Made by a program: the position numbers and the translations under genes
In this document: positions 1-6,605 of the stretch, one piece after another
Layout of the letters: each line of letters opens with the position of its first letter
Position numbering within the stretch: the first letter of the stretch is position 1
From: JAEUSG01 sp964590225
GTDB lineage: Bacteria > Fibrobacterota > OXYB2-FULL-49-7 > JAEUSG01
Direction of reading: 5' to 3'
Length of the DNA: 18,993 bases
NCBI GenBank assembly: GCA_964590225.1
Contig: CAZPWS010000059.1
Coordinates: forward strand, 1 to 18,993
The notes under the pieces: generated by a model
Told to the model about the DNA's origin: nothing
The model's database searches: none
What the model saw: the letters and a program-made list of their open reading frames with translations, nothing else

Positions 1-40
1 TCTCTAAGTCGAAATTGTCTGCGCGAATTTCGACAAGAGA
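1..40. repeat. Imperfect inverted repeat (hairpin) at the left edge
   Basis: Positions 1-16 and 26-40 are reverse complements: a 5-bp arm (TCTCT) and a 9-bp arm (GTCGAAATT) are separated by a 2-versus-1-nt bulge, with a 9-nt loop at 17-25. No T-run follows on the plus strand, and the minus side lies outside the window, so a terminator is not supported. The repeat begins where recognisable IS91-transposase homology stops, which suggests an element end or a rearrangement junction. Its origin is unknown. Confidence 0.55.
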
Positions 41-371
41 CTCTAATCATTCTGGTAAGACTTAGTGGTGAACGTGCTATATATTCAGCTAACCGATGTA
101 TTCCGTCATTGTCGCCTGTCGGTATCCTAACGGAATTGTCAATACTGAATCCTGAGTGTTTCTGACTCTTTATCTGATTCACAACTTCCTGGCTTATCTT
201 CTCCTCTCGCAACATCATATCACAAACGGTTCGATAAACTCACCGCATCGCATTATTCTCCCATATTGTCAGTACGGTACGAAGATTTACGTAAGGTCTT
301 GGAATGAACTTGTCATCATCTGTGTACGCCCCTTCAGTCACGATTGAGTGAATATGGCAATGCCAATTTAA
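1..371 (-). pseudogene. IS91-family (HUH/Y2) transposase fragment, broken
   Basis: Reading the minus strand from about 371 to 1 gives one continuous protein signal interrupted once by an in-frame TGA at 240-242. It contains HCHIHSIVTEG (HUH motif His-Ile-His at codons 356-348), then KFIP, MMLREEKIS, HSGFSIDNSVRIP and LAEYIARSPLSLTRMIRV. This order is that of IS91-type transposases (Transposase_32/Y2 family). The later part of the enzyme, which carries the YxxxY-type catalytic tyrosines, is absent. Recognisable similarity ends near position 42 in a short inverted repeat. The N-terminal part is also missing, because the adjoining sequence is a different transposase. The internal stop and both missing ends make this a non-functional relic. 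The family call is from motif memory; a profile search would confirm it. Confidence 0.7.
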
Positions 372-1050
372 CAAGCATCATAGAATCCTCCAATCCAGCT
401 TTGATGATTCGAAATACCTGGGATGTACATCCCAGCCTTTTTATTCCTGCCATGACATGTTCTACAAGAATCCTTTTTTTACTGATAAAAGTGTTTCCCT
501 GCTTTTCCTCTTCCGATAGCTCCTTTCCTTTTGGTTTTCGTTTGGGCATAGACACATTCAATAATGGGAAATCGGTTTTTATCCCCTGAAATCCATTGTC
601 CAGAAAAACCGATATTTTATGAGGAAGATCTGTCCCCATATTCTCATCTTTAAAGCTTTTGTAATCGTGGACTTTCCCCTCTGAAGTTGGAGATACAACA
701 AGAATTTTTTTGTGCTGATCCGACACAATAATGTTTTTACATGTATGCCTCTTTTTTTTACCAGAGTAATATCGTTTTTGTTTGTCGCTATCTTTTGGCC
801 TCCTTCTTGGGCGCTCAGTACCATCTATGTAAAGCTCTTTAGTTTCAGGAACCAGATCAAACAAATTTTTGATATCGGCAATTCTTCTTTTCGGTAATAC
901 CTGTTTTGCACCAAGTGTTGCTTCCAGTGCGGGCAAAAACCATTGTACCCATCGGCAGCACGATGCCTTATCTACCCCATAGAAGAAAGCCGCCAAATCA
1001 AAAGTTGGGTAGCACTTCAAGATGATGGTCGCTGAAAAAATCGTTTTCAA
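334..1050 (-). CDS. IS5-superfamily DDE transposase, N-terminally truncated
   Basis: This is a 238-residue DDE transposase of the IS5 superfamily (DDE_Tnp_4 type), which would cut and rejoin insertion-sequence ends. The acidic residues appear to be Asp76 (DGTERP), Asp151 (LDNGFQG) and Glu197 (VEHVMAGIKR). The Tyr/Lys-rich YYSGKKKRHT motif at 94-103 also fits. The apparent start is a TTG, yet family-like sequence continues upstream in frame (IRYYDD) to a TAG at 1081-1083. The usual 50-70 residue N-terminal helix-turn-helix region is missing; relatives run to roughly 260-290 residues. The last ~10 codons run across sequence that, in another frame, encodes the HUH motif of the IS91 relic. The gene is probably an inactive remnant, although its catalytic core is open. 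A downstream in-frame start or a translational fusion cannot be excluded. Confidence 0.75.
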   Translation of the reverse strand: MKTIFSATIILKCYPTFDLAAFFYGVDKASCCRWVQWFLPALEATLGAKQVLPKRRIADIKNLFDLVPETKELYIDGTERPRRRPKDSDKQKRYYSGKKKRHTCKNIIVSDQHKKILVVSPTSEGKVHDYKSFKDENMGTDLPHKISVFLDNGFQGIKTDFPLLNVSMPKRKPKGKELSEEEKQGNTFISKKRILVEHVMAGIKRLGCTSQVFRIIKAGLEDSMMLVKLALPYSLNRD

Positions 1051-1083
1051 GTCATCATAGTACCGAATTATGCAACAACTCTA

Positions 1084-1213
1084 TTGATGATGCGGCAGAG
1101 GATGGACGATTTATTCTTTCAACCCGAAATTATGGGCGGTATTAATACGCAGCTAACACTATATTAAGAAAACCTTCATGCTTTTCATGGTCATAATTAT
1201 TTAATTTAACACC
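1084..1213. other. AT-rich leader upstream of hisE, no clear element
   Basis: This interval separates the transposase remnant from hisE and should hold the promoter of the plus-strand cluster unless transcription enters from the left. A TATATT at 1160-1165 could be a -10 box, but no good -35 sequence lies 16-18 nt upstream. No Shine-Dalgarno sequence precedes the hisE ATG; the 15 bases before it are almost all A and T. No histidine-rich leader peptide, T-box or terminator hairpin was seen. Confidence 0.3.
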
Positions 1214-1477
1214 ATGAAATCATTTGAGGACCTTTTCAGGGAGCTTTCAATAAAGGCCGTAAAAGGGGATGCTGCCTCTGGTACAGTCGCGGAACTACTT
1301 AAGGGGAAGCACTTTATTGGTAAAAAAATACTTGAAGAGGCTGGAGAGGTTTGGATCGCTTCCGAATATGAGGGTAAAGAGAAAACCGCAGAGGAAATAT
1401 CACAGTTACTCTACCATATACAGGTCATGATGATTGCCAATGAGCTATCGCTCGAAGATATTTACCGTTACTTATAG
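1214..1477 (+). CDS. hisE: Phosphoribosyl-ATP pyrophosphatase (HisE)
   Basis: HisE hydrolyses phosphoribosyl-ATP to phosphoribosyl-AMP and pyrophosphate, the second step of histidine synthesis, in the cytoplasm. The 87-residue protein is the usual length for a stand-alone HisE. It shows the all-alpha MazG-like signature GKKILEEAGEVW (36-47) with metal-binding Glu41, Glu42 and Glu45, then AEEISQLLYH (59-68) and the C-terminal LSLEDIYRYL. Most HisE proteins have Asp in the ExxD motif of the second helix. Here it is Gln64 in EISQLLYH, as I recall for actinobacterial HisE, so it is probably a subtype trait rather than a defect. HisE is not fused to HisI. HisG follows 17 nt downstream, so the pair encodes the first two steps of the pathway. 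The ATG start is the only good one, though no ribosome-binding site is evident. Confidence 0.93.
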   Translation: MKSFEDLFRELSIKAVKGDAASGTVAELLKGKHFIGKKILEEAGEVWIASEYEGKEKTAEEISQLLYHIQVMMIANELSLEDIYRYL

Positions 1478-1494
1478 TTAAAATTTGAGAAATT

Positions 1495-2343
1495 ATGATA
1501 AAAATTGCAATACCCAATAAAGGAAGCCTCTCAGAAGATTCTGTAAAGATTATCACTGAAGCTGGTTACCGATGTAAAAGGGGTTCAAGTGAGCTTGTAG
1601 TGTCCGACCCATCAAATGGCGTTGAGTTTTATTTTCTTCGTCCTCGCGATATCGCAGTTTATGTGGGAGCCGGCATTCTTGATATCGGCATTTCGGGCCG
1701 CGACCTTGCCCTTGACAGCGCATCTCTCGTAAAGGAGCTTCTCCCTTTAAATTTCGCCCACTCTACCTTCTGCTATGCGGTTCCTAAAAATAGCAATATC
1801 TCTGTGAGCCAATTTGAAGGCCGCAGAATAGCCACATCATATCCAAAACTTGTAGAAAGAGATTTAAGCAAAAAAAACATAAAGGCTTCCATAATAAAAC
1901 TGGATGGTGCAGTAGAAATATCCGTTCGTCTTGGAATTGCTGATATTATAGCCGATGTAGTACAGTCGGGACGGACGCTTTCTGAAGCCGGCTTAGCTAT
2001 TACAGGCGAACCTATTCTCGAATCAGAAGCCATCCTGATTGTCAGGGAGAATGGTCCAATATGCCAGAACGAGATTGACATATTCATCAACAGGATAAAA
2101 GGGATTACAGTTGCTCGAGAATTTCAGATGGTTGAATACGATATTCCCAAAACCGCCCTTGATGAAGCTTGTTCAATTACACCAGGCATAGAATCTCCAA
2201 CCGTATCGCCATTAAGCAAAGAAGGATGGGTTGCCGTAAAGTCAATGATAAGAAAGCGGGATACAAATAAAATTATCGATAAACTGGCAGAAATATCTGC
2301 CAAGGGAATAATTGTAACGGATATTAGAACATGCCGGATTTAA
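1495..2343 (+). CDS. hisG: ATP phosphoribosyltransferase, long form (HisG)
   Basis: HisG condenses ATP with PRPP to form phosphoribosyl-ATP, the committed and feedback-controlled step of histidine synthesis. The 282 residues match the long, HisZ-independent form. Residues 1-205 are the two-lobed catalytic part. It opens with IAIPNKGSLSE (4-14), includes FLRPRDIAVYVGAGILDIGI (47-66), and has the PRPP loop at about 150-162 (DIIADVVQSGRTL). Residues about 208-282 form the ACT-like regulatory domain, with TPGIESPTVSPL (229-240), which binds histidine in characterised relatives. Feedback inhibition is therefore likely. It lies 17 nt after hisE. The wording of the conserved blocks resembles actinobacterial HisG. 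No defect is visible. The ATG has a weak upstream GAG as its ribosome-binding site. Confidence 0.96.
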   Translation: MIKIAIPNKGSLSEDSVKIITEAGYRCKRGSSELVVSDPSNGVEFYFLRPRDIAVYVGAGILDIGISGRDLALDSASLVKELLPLNFAHSTFCYAVPKNSNISVSQFEGRRIATSYPKLVERDLSKKNIKASIIKLDGAVEISVRLGIADIIADVVQSGRTLSEAGLAITGEPILESEAILIVRENGPICQNEIDIFINRIKGITVAREFQMVEYDIPKTALDEACSITPGIESPTVSPLSKEGWVAVKSMIRKRDTNKIIDKLAEISAKGIIVTDIRTCRI

Positions 2344-2373
2344 TTTAGGTGGGTTTCAAGAAAGGGAATATAA

Positions 2374-3174
2374 ATGGGCATAAACCTATCCACAGCAGCC
2401 TTACAAGCTTTAAATAGCTGCGATATAGCAAAAAGTCTCACAGGTGAAACCCCAGAACAGGGAACAACTTGTTGGGTTTACAACATGGACGACTCCGGTA
2501 AATTTCATAAAAAATGCGAAAAATGCCCCTATTTCAATGAGCTTCAGGCGCCATGCAAAATTGCTATGGCTGATACGGCAAACTCTACTATAATTACACT
2601 TTCCGGCAATGTAAATGACGCCGCACTGCCGGAACTTAAAAAAACCATTGATAAACATACGCCAAACGACAAACCGATAGCCTTTGATTGCGGCGCCGTG
2701 TTGTCAATGTGTAGTGGAGCTTTGGGTTTACTTCTCCGTGTATTTAAAACACGAAAGGAACGGCAGCAGCTTTTTTTCCTTATTTCACCGTCGGGACCAA
2801 TGCTGGAACTTCTTCGTTCGACCATGCTAATCAAGGTAATGCCTACAATACGGGATCATTCCGAAATAGAAACGATTTCAAAAAAGCGCTCTGAGGAAAG
2901 GGAAACAGGCGAACTTCAGCGAAAAATGGCTGATGAGAAAAAAAGGCTCGAAGAAGCTGCGGCATTGCGTTGCTGGGAATATTTCAAGGGACAGCATCCA
3001 AAAAATGCCACCGCCTGCGCTGTTTGCTATTACAAAAACTCTGCTTCAAAAAGGCCATGCTGGGTAGTAGTAGGCAGTGTTGATGGAATTGAATTCGACT
3101 ATATCGATGAGGATTGTCTCGACTGTGAGTATTTTCAAAAACTGAATCCCGATCTTGATGTCATCCAGATCTGA
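2374..3174 (+). CDS. STAS-domain protein with Cys-Trp/CxxC modules
   Basis: The function is unknown. Residues about 70-165 look like a STAS domain (anti-sigma-factor-antagonist fold). LSMCSGALGLLLRVF (110-124) sits where such proteins carry the conserved phosphorylatable Ser; Ser114 is the candidate. An N-terminal module has Cys33-Trp34, Cys48-x2-Cys51, PYFNEL and Cys61. Residues about 166-199 are charged and probably a coiled coil. The C-terminus has Cys200-Trp201, Cys215-x2-Cys218, Cys229-Trp230 and Cys248-x2-Cys251 followed by EYFQKL. This is the arrangement of a recurrent bacterial CW-type cysteine-rich module, so a metal or Fe-S site or redox sensing is plausible. No membrane segment or signal peptide is seen. 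A good Shine-Dalgarno (AAGAAAGGGA) supports the ATG. The last codons overlap nth. A role in a partner-switching regulatory pathway is inference only. Confidence 0.72.
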   Translation: MGINLSTAALQALNSCDIAKSLTGETPEQGTTCWVYNMDDSGKFHKKCEKCPYFNELQAPCKIAMADTANSTIITLSGNVNDAALPELKKTIDKHTPNDKPIAFDCGAVLSMCSGALGLLLRVFKTRKERQQLFFLISPSGPMLELLRSTMLIKVMPTIRDHSEIETISKKRSEERETGELQRKMADEKKRLEEAAALRCWEYFKGQHPKNATACAVCYYKNSASKRPCWVVVGSVDGIEFDYIDEDCLDCEYFQKLNPDLDVIQI

Positions 3175-3826
3175 AAAACAATTTTTTGATAAAGTAATAC
3201 CCATTCTTAGGGGAGAGTTTACCTCATGGAAAACTCCCATAGTTACAGAAATGGCGTTAAGGGAGCGAAACCCGTTTAAAGTCCTTGTCTCCACTATAAT
3301 CAGCCTCCGTACAAAAGATGAAGTTACAAGCACAACATCAAAAAAGCTTTTTTCTGTCGCGGCAACGCCCTTTGCTGTTTTAAAGCTCACAGAAAAAGAG
3401 ATAGCCGATATTATTTACCCTGCCAACTTTTACAAAAGAAAAGCCGCTACCATACTGACCGTTTGTAAACGCCTTGTTAAGGAGTTTCGCGGGATGGTTC
3501 CATCAGATATTGATACACTGCTCTCTTTCAAGGGGGTGGGGCGCAAAACGGCTAATCTTGTTTTAACACAGGGATTTAATCTCCCTGGAATTTGCGTTGA
3601 TACACATGTTCATAGAATCAGCAACCGTTTTGGTGTACTGCAAACCTCTTCACCAGAGGAAACCGAATTTACCCTAAGAAAAATTTTGCCGCAACAGTAT
3701 TGGATTGAATATAATGATCTACTTGTGGCCTTTGGGCAAAACCACTGTAAACCAATTTCTCCATTTTGTAGTAGCTGTAAACTTGCCAAATATTGTGCAA
3801 AAAATGGGGTTTCAACAAAAAGGTGA
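3158..3826 (+). CDS. nth: Endonuclease III (DNA glycosylase/AP lyase)
   Basis: This base-excision repair enzyme removes oxidised pyrimidines and cleaves at the resulting abasic site. Counting from the ATG at 3158 it is 222 residues, the family norm. The helix-hairpin-helix LLSFKGVGRKTA (121-132) carries the Schiff-base Lys130. Asp148 in CVDTHVHRISNRFG is the second catalytic residue. The C-terminal C-x6-C-x2-C-x5-C set (Cys197, 204, 207, 213) forms the [4Fe-4S] cluster. The early motif ISLRTKDEVT (48-57) differs from the LSAQATD of E. coli Nth and resembles archaeal-like members. A TTG lies one codon earlier at 3155, but the ATG is the better start. The start lies inside the 3' end of the STAS gene (17-nt overlap), so translational coupling is likely. 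ispF follows 6 nt downstream. Confidence 0.95.
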   Translation: MSSRSEKQFFDKVIPILRGEFTSWKTPIVTEMALRERNPFKVLVSTIISLRTKDEVTSTTSKKLFSVAATPFAVLKLTEKEIADIIYPANFYKRKAATILTVCKRLVKEFRGMVPSDIDTLLSFKGVGRKTANLVLTQGFNLPGICVDTHVHRISNRFGVLQTSSPEETEFTLRKILPQQYWIEYNDLLVAFGQNHCKPISPFCSSCKLAKYCAKNGVSTKR

Positions 3827-3832
3827 TATAAC

Positions 3833-4321
3833 ATGAATAGAGTACGAGTTGGCAGCGGATTTGATGTTCATGAACTTGTTACAGGACGAAAACTTATAAT
3901 GGGTGGGGTAGAAATTCCCTACGAAAAGGGGCTACTTGGCCACAGCGATGCTGATGTTGTACTTCATGCAATAGGAGATGCCCTCCTCGGTTCTCTCGCG
4001 CTTGGTGACCTTGGAAAACACTTTCCTGATACCGACAAGACCTATAAAGATATCGACAGTAAAATTCTGCTCGGGAAAATATACGGACTTATAAAGGAGA
4101 GAGGATATAATGTTGGGAATATTGATGTAACAATAATTGCTCAAAAACCAAAAATTGCACCTTATATTAATTCTATGCGTGAAGCGACAGCCGCCCTACT
4201 TGAAACAGCGATTGAAAATATTTCTATAAAGGCTACTACAACTGAAAAATTGGGTTTTACCGGAAGAGGCGAAGGAATTGCTGCTCAAGCAACGGTATTA
4301 GTATGTAAACCCGAAAGTTAA
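3833..4321 (+). CDS. ispF: 2-C-methyl-D-erythritol 2,4-cyclodiphosphate synthase
   Basis: IspF converts CDP-methylerythritol 2-phosphate to the cyclic diphosphate in the non-mevalonate (MEP) isoprenoid pathway, releasing CMP. The 162-residue size is standard. Zinc ligands are visible as Asp11 and His13 in VGSGFDVHEL and His45 in GHSDADVVLHAIGDALLG. Other conserved blocks are HFPDTD (63-68) and the CDP-binding ATTTEKLGFTGRGEGIAAQA (134-153). No IspD is present beside it, unlike the frequent ispD-ispF pair. An AAAGGTGA stretch before the ATG serves as ribosome-binding site. Its TAA stop lies within the TTAA palindrome that also gives the stop of the convergent YfhO-like gene. Confidence 0.97.
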   Translation: MNRVRVGSGFDVHELVTGRKLIMGGVEIPYEKGLLGHSDADVVLHAIGDALLGSLALGDLGKHFPDTDKTYKDIDSKILLGKIYGLIKERGYNVGNIDVTIIAQKPKIAPYINSMREATAALLETAIENISIKATTTEKLGFTGRGEGIAAQATVLVCKPES

Positions 4322-6579
4322 AATTTTTTCCGTGGCTCAAAAAAGAGAAACGCAATAGTGATTGCTAAAAAGAAAAGTGAGAGTTTCCATCCAAGGCTAA
4401 ATGCTTTTGAATCGTACTGAAAAACAACACGGCTTTCCCCTTTTAAGATTTCTACACCTCTAAAAAGAAAATCCGTGCGAAGAATCGGCTTTTCAATACC
4501 GTTAACAAACGCCTTCCACGCAGGAAACCACGGATCAGCTGTTACAAGCAGGGCCGCCTCCGAAGAAGTAACTTCCAGCTCGATTCTTTCCGATTTTCGC
4601 AAAACTATTCTAATACTATCAACACCATTACTTTTTCGCTCAATACCATCTGTGCCGTAATTCGTTTCAAGTTTACCCTCAACTACAGAATTTACGAGTG
4701 GGTTGTACCAGTCGGAATTTATTGCACGAATAGCTTCGTCTCCACTATCAACAGCCTTGATATTTCGGATAAGCATAAATCTTTTCCGGTAGCTTCCATC
4801 AGGCGCGACATCAAAGCCACGACCATCTGCGCGGGGGCGAAAACGGACATTCATCAGGTCCATTCCCTTTTGCGGATTCACTTCATGAACAAAACGGGAA
4901 AGCCGTCCAAGATGAAGCTGATTATAGCCTTCAACGGTTTCGATCCGGTAAACAGAACCAAGATTTAATCGGGGAAAAAGGCGAACCCCCTTTCCCTCTC
5001 CTTCAAATATGCGGCCCTGAAAACGGAATGGGTTTTTCTCTGATTCTGCTCGTAAAAGGTCTATTTGATTGTTTGAGGAAAAAGCCTCTTTGCCAAAAAC
5101 TTTCCCCCTCCCAAAGGCGCTGCCAAAAAAATAAAGTTCGCCGAAGAGCAGTGTCATAAGAAGCATAAGAGCCAAACGAGAACTCTTTTGATTAACTAAA
5201 AACCATATTGCCGCGAATGAAAAAAGAGTGAAAAGAAGCGCTGTAAGCATTGAGTTTTTCGCGCAGGTCCGCTCTACATCGCCCGACGGCATTAACGCAA
5301 GTCCTAAGAAGATTATGGCAATGGCGAACGCGATCGATACAAAAAGCGTTTTTTTAAGGAGCTCCTTTTTCTCCTCAGCAGAACCGTTTTTTGCTGTTGC
5401 TATAAAATAATCCAGAGCGATTCCCGCGGCAGGAAGCATTGATATCATAAAAACAACAGAAAACCGGCCCGGATGGCGGAAAGAGCCGAATCCTGGAACA
5501 AAGTTGAAAACAAACCAGTAAAGAGGTCCGTTGTTTCCAAGCATTAAAAGCAGTGCTACAAACGATAGAGAGATTAAAAAAAGATAAAGCTTGTTTTGTC
5601 GTAGCTTTTTAAAAGCAACTATTGTAATAAGTAAAGGTACTATGCCTATATAGGCCGCTGTTTCCCAGAATAAGTGGGTGCCTCGCCCACCCCAGAAAAG
5701 GGATCCGCTTCCATCACCATTTACAAAGCCAAAGAACTTGGGCATTAATAATGATATTAAATTTATAAAGCTAAGCGACCCTTCAACCGACCGCTCCCAA
5801 GTCATTTTTGATCGCACACTTTCCTGTGCAAGCTCCATTGAGGAGAGAAGCTGAACAAGAGCCATTCCATAGGAAAGAGCTATAAAAATTGCAAAGTAGG
5901 CTATATGCCTTCTAATAAGTGACGGACGGTTTACATTATTCTTATTTATGGCAGTTAAAAGGAAATAGAGCGAATAGAGAAAAAAGAGTACGGAGCAAAA
6001 AAGGGTATATTGGGCATATCCGCCAAGAATAGAAGTCGCTGCAAAGAGCGAAGCGATTGCAAGTTTCCTTACGCTTCCCTCCTCAAACGCCTTTTTAAGG
6101 AAAAGGAGGGCAAAGGGAAACCACGCCATCACAAAAAGAAACATTATGTGAATTACATGGGTGCTTACAAATCCGGAGAACGAAACTCCAATGGCGACAA
6201 AAAGCGAAGACTCTATTGATAATCCAAAGGATTTAAAAAGAAAAAGAGTGCCAATACCCAGTATCAATATATGAAGAATTATGTAAACTATAAAAAGCGT
6301 ACCGCCTGTTTCAGTAAAAGATTGCAAGGCGAATAGTAACCAGTTTGGAGGATAAAATATTCCGGTTTGCATATCGGCCATGTGTGGCATTCCGCCAAAT
6401 ACAAAGGGGTTCCAGTGCGGAATAGCAAAATCCCTTATGGAATGCATTGTGTAAACAATATTCGGGTAGTGCTGCTCAAGAACATCTTCCCAGAGATACG
6501 CAGTTCCGGTAATTAGAGGATAATAAAAAATAAGGAAAAAGAAAGCGAGTAGCGCAATGGGGGCTTTAAATGAACTCAT
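4318..6579 (-). CDS. YfhO-like GT-C-type integral membrane protein
   Basis: This is a 753-residue polytopic membrane protein resembling the YfhO family. Members have a GT-C-like fold; in Bacillus, YfhO is linked to lipid-carrier-dependent glycosylation of lipoteichoic acid. After a first membrane helix, the first outer loop holds the acidic pair Glu31/Asp32 (YLWEDVLEQHYPN), then HWNPFVFGGMPH (55-66) and FYPPNW (75-80), the typical YfhO loop. About a dozen hydrophobic helices follow. A soluble C-terminal region contains ADPWFPAWKAFVNG and ends with one more helix before FFEPRKKF. I place the start at the ATG at 6579 because AGGAAAAAG lies just upstream; a TTG at 6594 would add five residues. 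It is 26 nt downstream of the DUF2723 gene. The donor and acceptor are unknown. Confidence 0.78.
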   Translation of the reverse strand: MSSFKAPIALLAFFFLIFYYPLITGTAYLWEDVLEQHYPNIVYTMHSIRDFAIPHWNPFVFGGMPHMADMQTGIFYPPNWLLFALQSFTETGGTLFIVYIILHILILGIGTLFLFKSFGLSIESSLFVAIGVSFSGFVSTHVIHIMFLFVMAWFPFALLFLKKAFEEGSVRKLAIASLFAATSILGGYAQYTLFCSVLFFLYSLYFLLTAINKNNVNRPSLIRRHIAYFAIFIALSYGMALVQLLSSMELAQESVRSKMTWERSVEGSLSFINLISLLMPKFFGFVNGDGSGSLFWGGRGTHLFWETAAYIGIVPLLITIVAFKKLRQNKLYLFLISLSFVALLLMLGNNGPLYWFVFNFVPGFGSFRHPGRFSVVFMISMLPAAGIALDYFIATAKNGSAEEKKELLKKTLFVSIAFAIAIIFLGLALMPSGDVERTCAKNSMLTALLFTLFSFAAIWFLVNQKSSRLALMLLMTLLFGELYFFGSAFGRGKVFGKEAFSSNNQIDLLRAESEKNPFRFQGRIFEGEGKGVRLFPRLNLGSVYRIETVEGYNQLHLGRLSRFVHEVNPQKGMDLMNVRFRPRADGRGFDVAPDGSYRKRFMLIRNIKAVDSGDEAIRAINSDWYNPLVNSVVEGKLETNYGTDGIERKSNGVDSIRIVLRKSERIELEVTSSEAALLVTADPWFPAWKAFVNGIEKPILRTDFLFRGVEILKGESRVVFQYDSKAFSLGWKLSLFFLAITIAFLFFEPRKKF

Positions 6580-6605
6580 CTTTTTCCTAAGCAACTATGT
6601 TATTA

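Larger units (their letters stand above)
1..1083. mobile_element. Composite scar of two unrelated insertion sequences
   Basis: An IS91-type relic (about 1-371) and an IS5-type transposase (334-1083) are fused in the same orientation. The N-terminal half of the IS91 transposase does not reappear to the right of the IS5-type gene, so this is not a simple insertion into an intact copy; deletion or recombination followed. Only a 7-base GCATCAT match was found between the two candidate ends (375-381 on the plus strand, near 1090 on the minus strand). That is too short to call terminal repeats, so the limits are approximate. Confidence 0.5.

Noticed and set aside
344..897. Plus-strand open frames opposite the transposase (344-589, 712-897) and 156-347
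   Set aside because: They are antisense shadows of the two transposase reading frames, with no recognisable domain and no ribosome-binding site.
375..1096. A GCATCAT match between the two sides as terminal inverted repeats of the IS5-type element
   Set aside because: Only seven bases match, and the left copy lies within the transposase coding sequence. This is not above chance.
1160..1165. TATATT as a -10 promoter box for hisE
   Set aside because: No acceptable -35 box at 16-18 nt, and the region is AT-rich, so it is mentioned only as a weak possibility.
1214..1477. HisE as a dead enzyme because of Gln64 in place of Asp
   Set aside because: The same EISQLL wording is recalled from functional actinobacterial HisE proteins, so it is probably a subtype feature.
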